NCBI RefSeq assembly: GCF_016879755.1
Contig: NZ_WOFU01000001.1
Span: forward strand, 1,054,001 to 1,118,000
Reading direction: 5' to 3'
Source of the DNA: Bacillus sp. B15-48
Lineage (GTDB): Bacteria > Bacillota > Bacilli > Bacillales > Cytobacillaceae
DNA length: 64,000 bases
Shown: positions 17,071-27,367 of the stretch, piece after piece
Position numbering within the stretch: the first letter of the stretch is position 1
Layout: every line of letters starts with the position of its first letter
Made by a program: the position numbers and the translations under genes
Notes under the pieces: generated by a model
What the model was told of the DNA's origin: nothing
Database searches by the model: none
What the model saw: only the letters and a program-made list of their open reading frames with translations

Positions 17071-17547
17071 TTATTTTCGAAGTTCTACAAACAACGCCCC
17101 AACTGCAGTTTGTAAGTCTTGGGGAGCCAACTCGATTTGCAAGCCGATTTTCCCCGCACTAACAATCAGCTGTGCAAGGGTTTCCGCCTTCGTATCGATA
17201 AAGGTTTTATATTGCTTTTTCATTGCGAGCGGAGAACAGCCGCCGCGAATATACCCTGTATATTTCTGGATATCCTTTACAGGCAGCATTTCAATTTTCT
17301 TTTCACCCGCGGCCTTCGCCGCCTTTTTTAAATCAAGTTCGGCTTCAACCTCAATAATAAACACATATAATTCCTTTGAAACCCCTTGGGCGACAAGGGT
17401 TTTATATACTTGTTCCGCAGCTTTATTGATTTTCGCGGCAACGGCGACGCCATCAATTTTCCCATCTTTATTGTCATAAGTATGAATCGTATAGGGAATG
17501 TTTTTCTGATCTAGCAATCTCATCGCATTCGTTTTTACTCCTGCCAT
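17071..17547 (-). CDS. ybaK: Cys-tRNA(Pro)/aminoacyl-tRNA deacylase YbaK/EbsC
   Basis: Trans-editing domain that hydrolyses mischarged Cys-tRNA(Pro). The YbaK fold signatures are seen: KTLVAQG, the catalytic-region lysine, and YIRGGCSPLAMKK. The 158-residue length is standard. ATG 17547 is preferred because GGAGG lies 8 nt upstream; an in-frame upstream start at 17568 lacks a ribosome site. Divergent from the FAD-Rieske gene with a shared short promoter region. Confidence 0.88.
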   Translation of the reverse strand: MAGVKTNAMRLLDQKNIPYTIHTYDNKDGKIDGVAVAAKINKAAEQVYKTLVAQGVSKELYVFIIEVEAELDLKKAAKAAGEKKIEMLPVKDIQKYTGYIRGGCSPLAMKKQYKTFIDTKAETLAQLIVSAGKIGLQIELAPQDLQTAVGALFVELRK

Positions 17548-17674
17548 CGAACTTTCCTCCACTTTCACATTTCTTCCATTGTATCGTTCCTAACTTATGT
17601 TCGGCAATAAGCATGATTTTTCATTCAGCGGAGAAAATAAGGATATTATTGTTCTTTTTAGGAGGAAATTGCAA

Positions 17675-19201
17675 ATGACAACGAGTAAAATGCCTCAGTT
17701 CCCTGAATCGTATTGGCCGCAAAGTGTTGAGCTACCAAGCTTTTCGGAGCTTCAAGAAGATACAAATGTTGAAGTAGCAATCATTGGCGGTGGCATGACC
17801 GGAATTACCGCTGCCTACTTATTAGCAAAGGAAGGAAAGAAAGTCGCTATCATTGAGGCGGGGCGCATTTTAAATGGGACGACCGGCCATACGACCGCAA
17901 AGGTGACCGCACAGCATGGGCTCATTTATGACGAGCTCATCAGTCATTTTGGCGAAGAGCAAACAAAGCTTTATTATGAGGCCAATCATGAGGCCCTCCA
18001 ATTTATGAGAAATCTCGTCAACGAACAGCAGATTGACTGTGACTTTTCTGATCAAGATGCCTATATTTACACAAACTCGCAACAGGAAATGCAAAAGTTA
18101 ATCAACGAATATGAAGCGTATGAAAAATTAGGCATTAAGGAAGGCGAATACCTCGACTCGATTCCGATTCCAGTTGAGCATAAAACAGCGATTGTCATGC
18201 GAAATCAAGCACAATTTCATCCGCTTAAATATATGAAACATCTTGTTGAGGAGTTTATAAACATGGGCGGTGTCATCTATGAACAAACGACGGCGGTTGA
18301 TATTGAAGAAGGCAATCAGCCGCGGGTGACGACGCGTGACGGGTATAAGGTCAGCTGCGAGCAGATGATTGTTAGCTCTCATTACCCGTTTTATGATATA
18401 AAAGGCTTTTATTTTTCGCGGCTTTATTTAGAACGAGCTTATGTGCTAGCAGTGAAAACAGAAAGAGAATTTCCAGGTGGGATGTATATCAATGCCGAAC
18501 AACCTACCCGCTCGCTCCGCTATACTGATGTGAATGGGGAAAGACTAGTGATTTTTAGCGGCAGCAGTCATCAAACAGGGCTTGAAAACAATACGCATAA
18601 ATACTATGAAGAACTAGAGGCGTTTGCAGAGAAATCATTTGGTGTGAAGGAAATCCCATATCGCTGGTCCGCACAGGATCCTTATACATTGGATAAAATC
18701 CCGTATGTTGGCAACTATTCGGCGACTTTATCGAATATTTATGTGGCAACTGGCTATCGGAAGTGGGGGATGACGAATAGCACAAATGCTGCGAGGCTGT
18801 TAACCGATTTAATTCTCGGACGTGATAATCGTTATAAAGAATTGTTTGATCCGAGCCGATTCCATGCTGACCCAGATGTGAAAAAGTTTTTATCTGTTAA
18901 TGCGAAGGTGGCGGCAAAGCTTGTGCAAGGAAAGCTAGACCGTCCGACTACAGAGCCTGAAGATTTACAAAACAATGAAGGTGCAGCCGTTATCGTAAAT
19001 GGCGAGCGCGCCGGCGCCTATCGTGATGAAAATGGCGAACTACACCTCGTCGACACGACCTGTACGCATATGGGTTGCGAACTCGAGTGGAATAACGGAG
19101 AACGGTCTTGGGACTGCCCATGTCACGGCTCTCGATTCTCTTATAAGGGAGAAGTACTCGACGGTCCAGCGGAAACCCCGTTAAAGCGGCTTAATGGTTA
19201 G
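17675..19201 (+). CDS. FAD-dependent oxidoreductase with C-terminal Rieske 2Fe-2S domain (YhfW-like)
   Basis: The N-terminal part is a DadA-type FAD oxidoreductase with dinucleotide motif AIIGGGMTGITAAYLL (about residues 34-49). The C-terminal ~95 residues form a Rieske domain: CTHMGC and CPCHGSRF supply the two Cys and two His ligands. 508 residues, similar in layout to B. subtilis YhfW. The substrate is unknown; the architecture implies electron flow between FAD and the iron-sulfur cluster. ATG 17675 follows AGGAGGAAATT; upstream in-frame starts have no ribosome site. Confidence 0.85.
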   Translation: MTTSKMPQFPESYWPQSVELPSFSELQEDTNVEVAIIGGGMTGITAAYLLAKEGKKVAIIEAGRILNGTTGHTTAKVTAQHGLIYDELISHFGEEQTKLYYEANHEALQFMRNLVNEQQIDCDFSDQDAYIYTNSQQEMQKLINEYEAYEKLGIKEGEYLDSIPIPVEHKTAIVMRNQAQFHPLKYMKHLVEEFINMGGVIYEQTTAVDIEEGNQPRVTTRDGYKVSCEQMIVSSHYPFYDIKGFYFSRLYLERAYVLAVKTEREFPGGMYINAEQPTRSLRYTDVNGERLVIFSGSSHQTGLENNTHKYYEELEAFAEKSFGVKEIPYRWSAQDPYTLDKIPYVGNYSATLSNIYVATGYRKWGMTNSTNAARLLTDLILGRDNRYKELFDPSRFHADPDVKKFLSVNAKVAAKLVQGKLDRPTTEPEDLQNNEGAAVIVNGERAGAYRDENGELHLVDTTCTHMGCELEWNNGERSWDCPCHGSRFSYKGEVLDGPAETPLKRLNG

Positions 19202-19234
19202 GCGAATTGAACTGCCCGGTCCTTTTGTCCACTG

Positions 19235-19795
19235 TATGTATTCAGTACTCGGATTGTAAAGGTCGATTGTTCATAAAATGGGGTTAAGTTTTATTGCTAG
19301 TACTGGGATTAACGCTGGTTTATAGACGGGTTTTATTGCTAGTAAAAGTGGAGTGGTCTTAAACGGGCTGATTTTTATTACTAGTACTCGGATTAACCGT
19401 GATTTGCGGGGTGATTTAATACTAGTACTTGGATTAAACCAATTTTTGACCGTTTTTTATTGCTAGTACTTGGATTATAACGGCCTTCTGACCTCATTTT
19501 ATTCCCAGTACTCGGATTAACCCCTCATTTTACAGCTTTTTATTACGAGTACTAGCAATATATCAATGAAATTTGGTGTTTTTAATACGAGTACTTGGAT
19601 AATAAATCGCGTTACTAGCATTATCGTCAAAAAAACTTGTGGGTCTGCCCAGTTACAAGTTTACCGAAAGACATTAATCACCTTTTCTGGAAATAACATA
19701 CAAACGAGTTGTGACTTTACCTAGTACTGGGATTAACAAGTGAAGTGGTCTTAAACGGGATGATTTTTATTGCTAGTACTCGGAATAAACAATAC
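19235..19795. repeat. Field of AGTACT-core degenerate repeats
   Basis: This 620-base gene-free stretch holds about a dozen copies of a 24-base element close to TTTTATTGCTAGTACTCGGATTAA. Copies are seen near 19241, 19289, 19373, 19415, 19454, 19499, 19538, 19580, 19719 and 19765, with shorter ones near 19331 and 19611. Spacing is irregular. A longer copy, GTGGTCTTAAACGGG plus the element, occurs at about 19352 and 19745. The same family appears inverted at 47.6-47.9 kb. I see no coding frame or transposase, and the function is unknown. Confidence 0.85.
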
Positions 19796-19822
19796 CCGTT
19801 GTCGTTTTGACAGCGGGCTTCA

Positions 19823-20719
19823 TCAACCTTCTAACAATGTTTTATGTATCCAAATCGCTGATTGGGAGCCATCTCCCATCGCAATCGTAACCTGTTCCGA
19901 ATGAGCTACGACATCACCTGCGGCCCAAACATGTTTGACGCTCGTTTCCTTTGTTCGCGGATCAACGAGAATATGGTTGTTTTCATGAAGGTCAACTCCA
20001 AGTTGCTTTGCAAGCTCTGATTTCACTTCATTTCCCGCGAAGGCAACAAAACCCCGTTCCGCCTTTATTTGTTCTCCATTCGTTAAGATAACACCCGTAA
20101 ACTCAGCATCATCAGCAACAATCTTCTCAATCGAAGTTGAAAGATAATCAATTTCTTTATCCTTTAGCTTCATTAGTAACTGATCATCAACTGCCTGTTG
20201 CTCATGGTTGACATAAATCAGCTTTTTCGTCCAATCATACAAAGTTAAAGCCATATTCGCGCCTGTGTTGCCTGATCCAATCACGATCGTCTTCCGATTG
20301 GAAACTTCGTAACCATCACAGTCCGGGCAGACGTATACACTTATCCCAAGACATGGGAGCAATTCAGGAAATGACGGGATTCGGTCAACAATTCCCGTAG
20401 CAAGCAATAAGCGTTTTGCTTCGTAACGTTTGCCACATTTGCCCCATACCGTAAAACCGTCAGCTGTTTTCTTAGCGGTAACTGCGGTTTCCAACTCAAA
20501 GTGAACGCCAAGTCTTTCGGCCTGTTTCCGACCAAGACGCCGAAGCTCTGGGCCACTAACGCCATCCGGGTAGCCTAATACATTATGGTAGCTTTGACAG
20601 AGGGTTGAACGCCCTTCCTCTGCATCAATCACCAATACATTATGTTGATAGCGCCCAAGCTGAATCGCTGCTTGCAGACCAGCAATTCCACCGCCAATAA
20701 TCATACAGTCATAATGCAA
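19823..20719 (-). CDS. Thioredoxin reductase-like FAD/NAD(P) oxidoreductase
   Basis: Two-dinucleotide-binding flavoprotein of the TrxB fold. FAD motif GGGIAGLQAA is near the N-terminus, the redox CPDC pair is in VYVCPDCDGYE, the NAD(P) motif is VIGSGNTGANMAL, and the C-terminal FAD motif is VWAAGDVVAHSEQV. At about 300 residues it matches TrxB, but the substrate may differ from thioredoxin. A GTG at 20734 overlaps the GGGGG ribosome site; TTG 20719 is spaced about 9 nt from it and is preferred. The choice is uncertain. Confidence 0.8.
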   Translation of the reverse strand: MHYDCMIIGGGIAGLQAAIQLGRYQHNVLVIDAEEGRSTLCQSYHNVLGYPDGVSGPELRRLGRKQAERLGVHFELETAVTAKKTADGFTVWGKCGKRYEAKRLLLATGIVDRIPSFPELLPCLGISVYVCPDCDGYEVSNRKTIVIGSGNTGANMALTLYDWTKKLIYVNHEQQAVDDQLLMKLKDKEIDYLSTSIEKIVADDAEFTGVILTNGEQIKAERGFVAFAGNEVKSELAKQLGVDLHENNHILVDPRTKETSVKHVWAAGDVVAHSEQVTIAMGDGSQSAIWIHKTLLEG

Positions 20720-20815
20720 ACTGGCATCCCCCACTTCAATTTAAGTTTTTGTTATCATGTTCCCTTATACGCAGATTTATTCATAAGAATATGCGAAAAA
20801 ACCGCGCACAATCGT

Positions 20816-21187
20816 TCACCCCCCTCCTTTAATCAAAGCACTAGACAATCGCAAAGCTGGCGAACCTCGCGCCCAAAAAGTCGCCTTTTTCTTTCCACTA
20901 ACTACATCTTGTCCTTTTTCAATACGAGCTGAATCCTCCTCCTCCAGTTTTACAGGGGCAAACAAAAGACTTTTCGCTTGAAAGATCCCTTCTGAATGAT
21001 TTTGATCTATAAAATCACGCTTGGCCAAGCTGGATTGTTTTCCTTTGACGGCAAATACAGCTTTCTTTTCTACGACAGCTTCAACCTTTTCTTCCATACT
21101 TATAAGAGCTCCAAGTACAGCTGTAGGAGTAATTAAAAATAAACAGAATATTATGACTATAAAAATTGAGACTAGTTTCTTATTCAT
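20816..21187 (-). CDS. Small exported or membrane-anchored protein of unknown function
   Basis: The 123 residues begin with MNKKLVSIFIVIIFCLFLITP, a signal peptide or N-terminal anchor. They continue as a charged, Lys/Glu-rich tail ending in KGGG. No domain is recognised and no cysteine is present beyond the signal region. ATG 21187 is chosen because AGGAGA lies about 10 nt upstream; an upstream in-frame start has none. It could be an extracytoplasmic protein induced under special conditions. Confidence that it is a real gene is moderate, based on the ribosome site and signal peptide. Confidence 0.55.
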   Translation of the reverse strand: MNKKLVSIFIVIIFCLFLITPTAVLGALISMEEKVEAVVEKKAVFAVKGKQSSLAKRDFIDQNHSEGIFQAKSLLFAPVKLEEEDSARIEKGQDVVSGKKKATFWARGSPALRLSSALIKGGG

Positions 21188-21537
21188 CGTCGATGTTCTC
21201 CTTTCCTGTTCCGTTGTCGGTAAATAAAGCCTAACATACACAAATATTCTGATAATAGTGTAAATATGACTATCCTAAAATTCGCCACTTCTACAAAATC
21301 ACAAGAATCTCATCATAAAATTTACGTCGATTTTCTTCGTAAAACGCAAATGAGTTAGAAAATTGTTCCATCGTTAGATTTTCGCTAGTCCCATTGTCCT
21401 AGACACTCGACAGGAAGATTGATTTTTAGCATGAAAAAATTTTCTTTTTAATAAAATTTGGCAATCCTCACATTTTAATACGGGATATGCTTATGTGGTA
21501 AACTATGGATATTACTTGGATAGAGGTGGAATGACAG
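21188..21537 (+). other. Divergent intergenic region before pepT
   Basis: 350 bases, AT-rich, between the small exported gene (-) and pepT (+). A TGG-extended -10 TAAACT at 21499-21504 is the best pepT promoter candidate, without a convincing -35. I see no riboswitch, operator or small gene here. Confidence 0.4.
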
Positions 21538-22773
21538 ATGCGAACAGAAATGATCGATCGCTTTATTTCTTACGTAAAAGTAGATACACAATCAGATGAA
21601 AATAATGAAACATGCCCTTCAACACCAGGACAGCTCACGCTTGCCAATCAACTTGTAAAAGAACTAAAAACCATCGGCATGGAAGATGTGAATATCGATG
21701 AAAACGGATATGTGATGGCGACACTGCCAGCAAACACAGAAAAATCGGTGCCAACAATCGGTTTTTTAGCCCATGTCGATACAGCTACTGATTTTACTGG
21801 CAAAAACGTAAATCCTCAAATCGTTGAAAATTACGATGGCAAAGAGGTTATTTTAAATGAAGAGCAACAAATCATCTTATCTGTGAAAGAATTCCCCGAG
21901 TTGGCACAATACAAAGGACATACATTGATTACGACCGATGGAACGACACTTTTAGGTGCGGATAACAAAGCAGGGATTGCTGAAATCATGACGGCGATGA
22001 ACTATTTGATTCAACATCCGGAAATCAAGCATGGCCGCATTCGCGTCGCTTTTACTCCCGATGAAGAAATTGGCCGGGGACCACATCGGTTTGATGTAAA
22101 AGCCTTTGATGCTACATACGCGTATACGATGGACGGTGGGCCGCTCGGCGAACTCGAATATGAAAGTTTCAATGCAGCTGCTGCTAAAATTACCATTAAA
22201 GGCAAGAACGTACATCCAGGGACCGCAAAGGGGAAAATGATCAACTCGACGAAAATTGCGATGGAGTTCAACCGTCGCCTACCGGTCGAAGAAGCACCAG
22301 AACATACAGAAGGCTATGAAGGCTTCTATCATTTGCTTTCAATCCATGGGGATGTCGAAGAGACAAAATTAGCTTATATTATTCGCGACCATGATCGTGA
22401 AAAGTTTGAAGATCGCAAAGCGTTTATTTCCTCGATTATCGCTGACTTTCAACAAACGTATGGCAAGGAGCGCATCATTCTCGAAATGAATGACCAGTAT
22501 TATAATATGAAAGATAAAATTGAACCTGTGAAACATATTGTTGACCTTGCTCATAAAGCGATGGAGAATCTCGGAATTGAGCCGGTTGTCAAACCGATTC
22601 GTGGAGGAACTGACGGCTCACAGCTTAGTTATATGGGGCTGCCAACGCCAAATATATTTACGGGCGGCGAAAACTTCCACGGTCGATATGAGTATATTTC
22701 TGTTGATAATATGGAAAAAGCCGTAAAAGTCATCGTTGAAATTTGTAAGCTATTTGAAGAAAATGCACAATAA
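21538..22773 (+). CDS. pepT: Peptidase T (tripeptide aminopeptidase)
   Basis: Cytoplasmic M20-family zinc aminopeptidase releasing N-terminal residues from tripeptides. The metal-site motifs seen are [37 protein letters not shown] and [13 protein letters not shown]; the late [13 protein letters not shown] contains the final metal histidine. At 411 residues it is full length. The ribosome site is AGAGGTGG. It is monocistronic with a strong terminator. Peptide uptake through the opp system encoded at 37-43 kb would supply substrate. Confidence 0.95.
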   Translation: MRTEMIDRFISYVKVDTQSDENNETCPSTPGQLTLANQLVKELKTIGMEDVNIDENGYVMATLPANTEKSVPTIGFLAHVDTATDFTGKNVNPQIVENYDGKEVILNEEQQIILSVKEFPELAQYKGHTLITTDGTTLLGADNKAGIAEIMTAMNYLIQHPEIKHGRIRVAFTPDEEIGRGPHRFDVKAFDATYAYTMDGGPLGELEYESFNAAAAKITIKGKNVHPGTAKGKMINSTKIAMEFNRRLPVEEAPEHTEGYEGFYHLLSIHGDVEETKLAYIIRDHDREKFEDRKAFISSIIADFQQTYGKERIILEMNDQYYNMKDKIEPVKHIVDLAHKAMENLGIEPVVKPIRGGTDGSQLSYMGLPTPNIFTGGENFHGRYEYISVDNMEKAVKVIVEICKLFEENAQ

Positions 22774-22779
22774 CGACAG

Positions 22780-22812
22780 AACTGGATGCCGTCAAGAGCA
22801 TCCAGTTTTTTT
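22780..22812 (+). terminator. Terminator after pepT
   Basis: AACTGGATGC (22780-22789) pairs with GCATCCAGTT (22798-22807), followed by a T-run. Confidence 0.9.
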
Positions 22813-22915
22813 AACCCGACGAATGAACCGCTCCTTAAAAACTTCCCAAAATAAGTGATTTTTTGTACAAGTCCTTAATAGGATAAGTTTATACATCTTA
22901 TTGAAAAGGATTTGG

Positions 22916-23932
22916 ATGACGATGGGGTTATTAATTATCTTGATTTTAGTATTATTTTTACCGTTCACAGTCGCAAAGGTTGAACGGAATTTAGAAATTT
23001 TCCTATTTGCGATGGGAATTTGTGCGGCAATCGTGAGCGGAATGATGGATCTCCCATTATTAACAAAGGCACTCACTGACCCCATTAAAATCGCGGTGGC
23101 AGTGTTAATCGCTGGCTTACTGACAAAATGGCTCCATGACCAAATTGGAAAATCGATTGTATTTTTGAGTAATAAATTGTCCCCACGGTTGTTCGCAGGA
23201 TTAACAGTGATCTTTTTAGGACTTGCTTCCAGCTTGATTACTGCGATTATTGCGGCAATTATCTTAGTGATTATCGTAAATGTTCTCCCACTCAATCGCC
23301 AATCTCGTGTCAGGTTTACGATTCTCGCCTGTTTTTCAATTGGACTTGGAGCAGCATTAACACCCATTGGCGAACCGCTCTCAACAATTACTGTCGGAAA
23401 ATTAAACGAAGATTTCACGTATTTATTTCACTTAATCGGAGTCGAAGTCATTGTCGCCTTATTAGCCTTTGGCTTATTAACCGTGTTTATGATTAACCCT
23501 CGTAAAAATTCAAAAGGATTGGATGTTGACCAAAAACCTGAAAGCTACCGGCAAATTATCGTTCGGTCTGTAAAAATTTACCTATTTGTAATGGGCCTTA
23601 CCTTTCTTGGGACAGGTTTTGAACCATTGATTTCCACGTATTTGCTTGATCTCCACCCTACGATTTTATATTGGATTAATATGATTTCTGCTGTCTTGGA
23701 TAATGCAACGCTTGCTGCCGCGGAAATTAGTCCGGAAATGAGTGCTGACACGATTCAAGCCATCTTGCTTGGGTTGCTCATCAGCGGTGGGATGCTCATT
23801 CCAGGAAATATCCCGAATATTATTGCTGCCGGAAAGCTAAACATATCTAGTAAAGAATGGGCTGAATTTGCCATTCCTGTTGGTTTAAATACGATGGCAA
23901 TTTTTTTTCTTATTCTATTTGTTGTCTATTAA
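22916..23932 (+). CDS. DUF1646 family membrane protein, putative cation transporter
   Basis: A 338-residue protein with about nine hydrophobic helices. Conserved features include GAALTPIGEPLST and ISAVLDNATLAAAE, each on a re-entrant-like segment; this duplicated-half layout recalls NhaD/ArsB-type ion transporters, and the family is annotated as a putative cation transporter. The ion is unknown; Na+/H+ exchange would fit a halotolerant host but is inference. ATG 22916 is chosen over an in-frame TTG 22901 because AAAAGGA lies 5-6 nt before it. Confidence 0.75.
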   Translation: MTMGLLIILILVLFLPFTVAKVERNLEIFLFAMGICAAIVSGMMDLPLLTKALTDPIKIAVAVLIAGLLTKWLHDQIGKSIVFLSNKLSPRLFAGLTVIFLGLASSLITAIIAAIILVIIVNVLPLNRQSRVRFTILACFSIGLGAALTPIGEPLSTITVGKLNEDFTYLFHLIGVEVIVALLAFGLLTVFMINPRKNSKGLDVDQKPESYRQIIVRSVKIYLFVMGLTFLGTGFEPLISTYLLDLHPTILYWINMISAVLDNATLAAAEISPEMSADTIQAILLGLLISGGMLIPGNIPNIIAAGKLNISSKEWAEFAIPVGLNTMAIFFLILFVVY

Positions 23933-24041
23933 CCCCTTTACAAAGGCATCCATCTCGATTCGGAAATGATTTCATCGTAAATCTATATTGATTGGAGATG
24001 AGTATTAAATTATAATTCACCTGTTGGAACAACTATCTTAA

Positions 24042-25478
<1,437 letters not shown>

Positions 25479-25487
25479 TTAACGATA

Positions 25488-25517
25488 AAAAAGGAGGCCA
25501 CTGGCCCCCTTTTTTTA
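25488..25517. terminator. Terminator after gdhA
   Basis: AAAAAAGG-A-GGCC (to 25500) pairs with GGCC-C-CCTTTTTTT (from 25504). It has A-rich and T-rich flanks on both sides and can act for the convergent methyltransferase gene as well. Confidence 0.85.
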
Positions 25518-25523
25518 GGTTAA

Positions 25524-26714
25524 CTAAGAAAGCTTTTTAATAACAACCACCTTCAAATAATTCCCCTGTGGGAATTCTTCGATCACACGGAAATCTTCAG
25601 GCAAAGAAAACTCATCGACAATATTATACTGGCACTCTGTCTCTTTAAATGCAGTTTTAATAAACCCTTTAAACTTTTTCATATCAAAATTACTCGCATT
25701 CGTTGAAGCAACAATAACCCCACTTTCTTCAGTAATCGAGATCGCTTCTTTTAGAAGATTTTTATAATCCTTTTCAGCGCTAAAAACGATTTTCTTAGAC
25801 CGAGCAAAACTTGGCGGATCAAGGATTACAAGATCAAATTTTAATCCTTTCTTTTTAGCATACTTAAAATAGTTAAAAACATCCATCACCAAAATAGCAT
25901 GATCTTCATAGTTGATTTCGTTCAAACTGAACTGCTCCTGAGTTTTCTCAAGACTGCGATTAGCAAGGTCGACACTTGTTGTTTTTCGAGCACCACCTAA
26001 GGCAGCTGCAACAGAAAATGCGCCAGTGTAGGAAAAAGTGTTTAACACCGTTTTTCCCTCGGCATACTTGTCACGGATCGCTTTTCTCACATCGCGTTGA
26101 TCAATAAATACCCCCACCATCGCACTTTCATTTAAATAAACGGCAAAGTTGATGCCATTTTCCTTGACAGTTAACGGAAACTCCCCACGCTCTCCAGTGA
26201 CAAAATCATCATCTTCAATATACTGACCTTTTGTATCGAAGCGCTTTTTCTCATAAATACCTTTGAAGTCCACCAGCTCTATCAGTGCATTCACGAGTGC
26301 TTCCTTAAAAGCGTAAATCCCTTTGCTGTACCAATGAAACAGATAATAACCAGCAAAATACTCAATTGTCACTCCACCAATGCCGTCTCCTTCACCATTA
26401 AAAACACGAAATGCAGTTGTTTCTGAGTCTTGGAAAAAGTGCGCTCGCCGTTCCAATGCTTCCGCAAGCTTCTTTTTAAAGAAATCTTTGTCTAGTACCT
26501 CATTTTCATTTCTCGACAACACCCAGCCAACGCCTTTATTCTGTTTTCCGCAATACCCTTTTGCTAGGAACCGGTTCTGCTCATCGACCAGCTTGACGAT
26601 GGCTCCTTCTTCTATGACATCAGCAAAATTGTAAAGAGCTTCTTTCCCGATTAGTGGAAACCCTTGTTTATACCTGCTCACAAACTTTTCTTTAACCTTT
26701 AGCGTATAATCCAT
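25524..26714 (-). CDS. Class I SAM-dependent rRNA methyltransferase (RlmI/YwbD-like)
   Basis: An N-terminal PUA-like RNA-binding domain (about residues 1-80) is followed by an RlmI-type methyltransferase. The SAM motif is TVLNTFSYTGAFSVAAALGG and motif IV is DLVILDPPSFARSKK. The family methylates the C5 of cytidines in 23S rRNA. At 396 residues it is full length. ATG 26714 has only a weak AAAGATTGG ribosome site. It stands alone between two terminators. Confidence 0.85.
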   Translation of the reverse strand: MDYTLKVKEKFVSRYKQGFPLIGKEALYNFADVIEEGAIVKLVDEQNRFLAKGYCGKQNKGVGWVLSRNENEVLDKDFFKKKLAEALERRAHFFQDSETTAFRVFNGEGDGIGGVTIEYFAGYYLFHWYSKGIYAFKEALVNALIELVDFKGIYEKKRFDTKGQYIEDDDFVTGERGEFPLTVKENGINFAVYLNESAMVGVFIDQRDVRKAIRDKYAEGKTVLNTFSYTGAFSVAAALGGARKTTSVDLANRSLEKTQEQFSLNEINYEDHAILVMDVFNYFKYAKKKGLKFDLVILDPPSFARSKKIVFSAEKDYKNLLKEAISITEESGVIVASTNASNFDMKKFKGFIKTAFKETECQYNIVDEFSLPEDFRVIEEFPQGNYLKVVVIKKLS

Positions 26715-26755
26715 GTTTTCATTCCAATCTTTTTAAATTTCACTTAGCCAAAAAG

Positions 26756-26781
26756 GACTACCAGTGCTCGGTAGTCTTTTT
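26756..26781 (-). terminator. Terminator of the parMR operon
   Basis: GACTACC (26756-26762) pairs with GGTAGTC (26770-26776). T-runs lie on both sides, so it can also act on the plus strand. It immediately follows the parR stop. Confidence 0.8.
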
Positions 26782-26783
26782 AC

Positions 26784-27350
26784 TTATTTATTCATATTTG
26801 CAAGGAATCCGCCAAGGAGATCGTCTACATCCTCCTCTTCCTCTTCTTCCTCTGTGGAGGCCTGCTCTTGCAGTGCTTTTTCCCAATCGAAATCTAGCAA
26901 ATCATCTTCGAGAGAATCAGGCTCCGTTTCGGTTTTAAGTTCATCAGGTTCTGTAGTAGGCATTTCTGCCTCTTGAAATTCTTCTTGCAAGTACAACGCT
27001 TCATCAATATCAAGCGCCTTACTATTAAGGGTAGCGAGGATTGCTGACGCCCGTACTGGATCAACGAGGAGCTGATAAACGATTGTTCCTAACATTGCCT
27101 CAGAATGGGCATGTTTCAACCAATTTCGCTGCTCCTTCGTCAATTGTTTCGGAAGCGGAATCGAAATCATTTCCTTTTCTCTTGCTAGAGAATTATTAAC
27201 CCCTTCAAGCGCAAACTCAGCTATTTTACTAGAGAAGTTTCGTTTCTCCGTTTCCTTCAGCCTCTGTAATTGCTTTAAGATGTGGTCAGGGGTATCAGAA
27301 GGGAGACGAAACGTAATCGCCTGCCCTCGCTGGATGCGCTTCTTATCCAT
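26784..27350 (-). CDS. parR: ParR-like DNA-binding adaptor of the actin-type partition pair
   Basis: The N-terminus (ITFRLPSDTPDHILKQLQRL, residues 12-31, then SSKIAEFALEGV) looks like a ribbon-helix-helix DNA-binding unit, as in ParR proteins. The middle is helical. The C-terminal third is strongly acidic (EEEEEEEDVDDLLGGFLANMN), and ParR C-termini contact ParM filaments. Its place directly after parM, with an 18-base gap and an AAGGTG ribosome site, is the usual parM-parR order. The assignment rests on context and motif style rather than close similarity. 188 residues, longer than R1 ParR. Confidence 0.75.
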   Translation of the reverse strand: MDKKRIQRGQAITFRLPSDTPDHILKQLQRLKETEKRNFSSKIAEFALEGVNNSLAREKEMISIPLPKQLTKEQRNWLKHAHSEAMLGTIVYQLLVDPVRASAILATLNSKALDIDEALYLQEEFQEAEMPTTEPDELKTETEPDSLEDDLLDFDWEKALQEQASTEEEEEEEDVDDLLGGFLANMNK

Positions 27351-27367
27351 AAGATCACCTTATTCGC

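Noticed and set aside
19202-19822. Insertion sequence remnant
   Set aside because: No transposase-like translation, no terminal inverted repeats or target duplication; only short AGTACT-core repeats.
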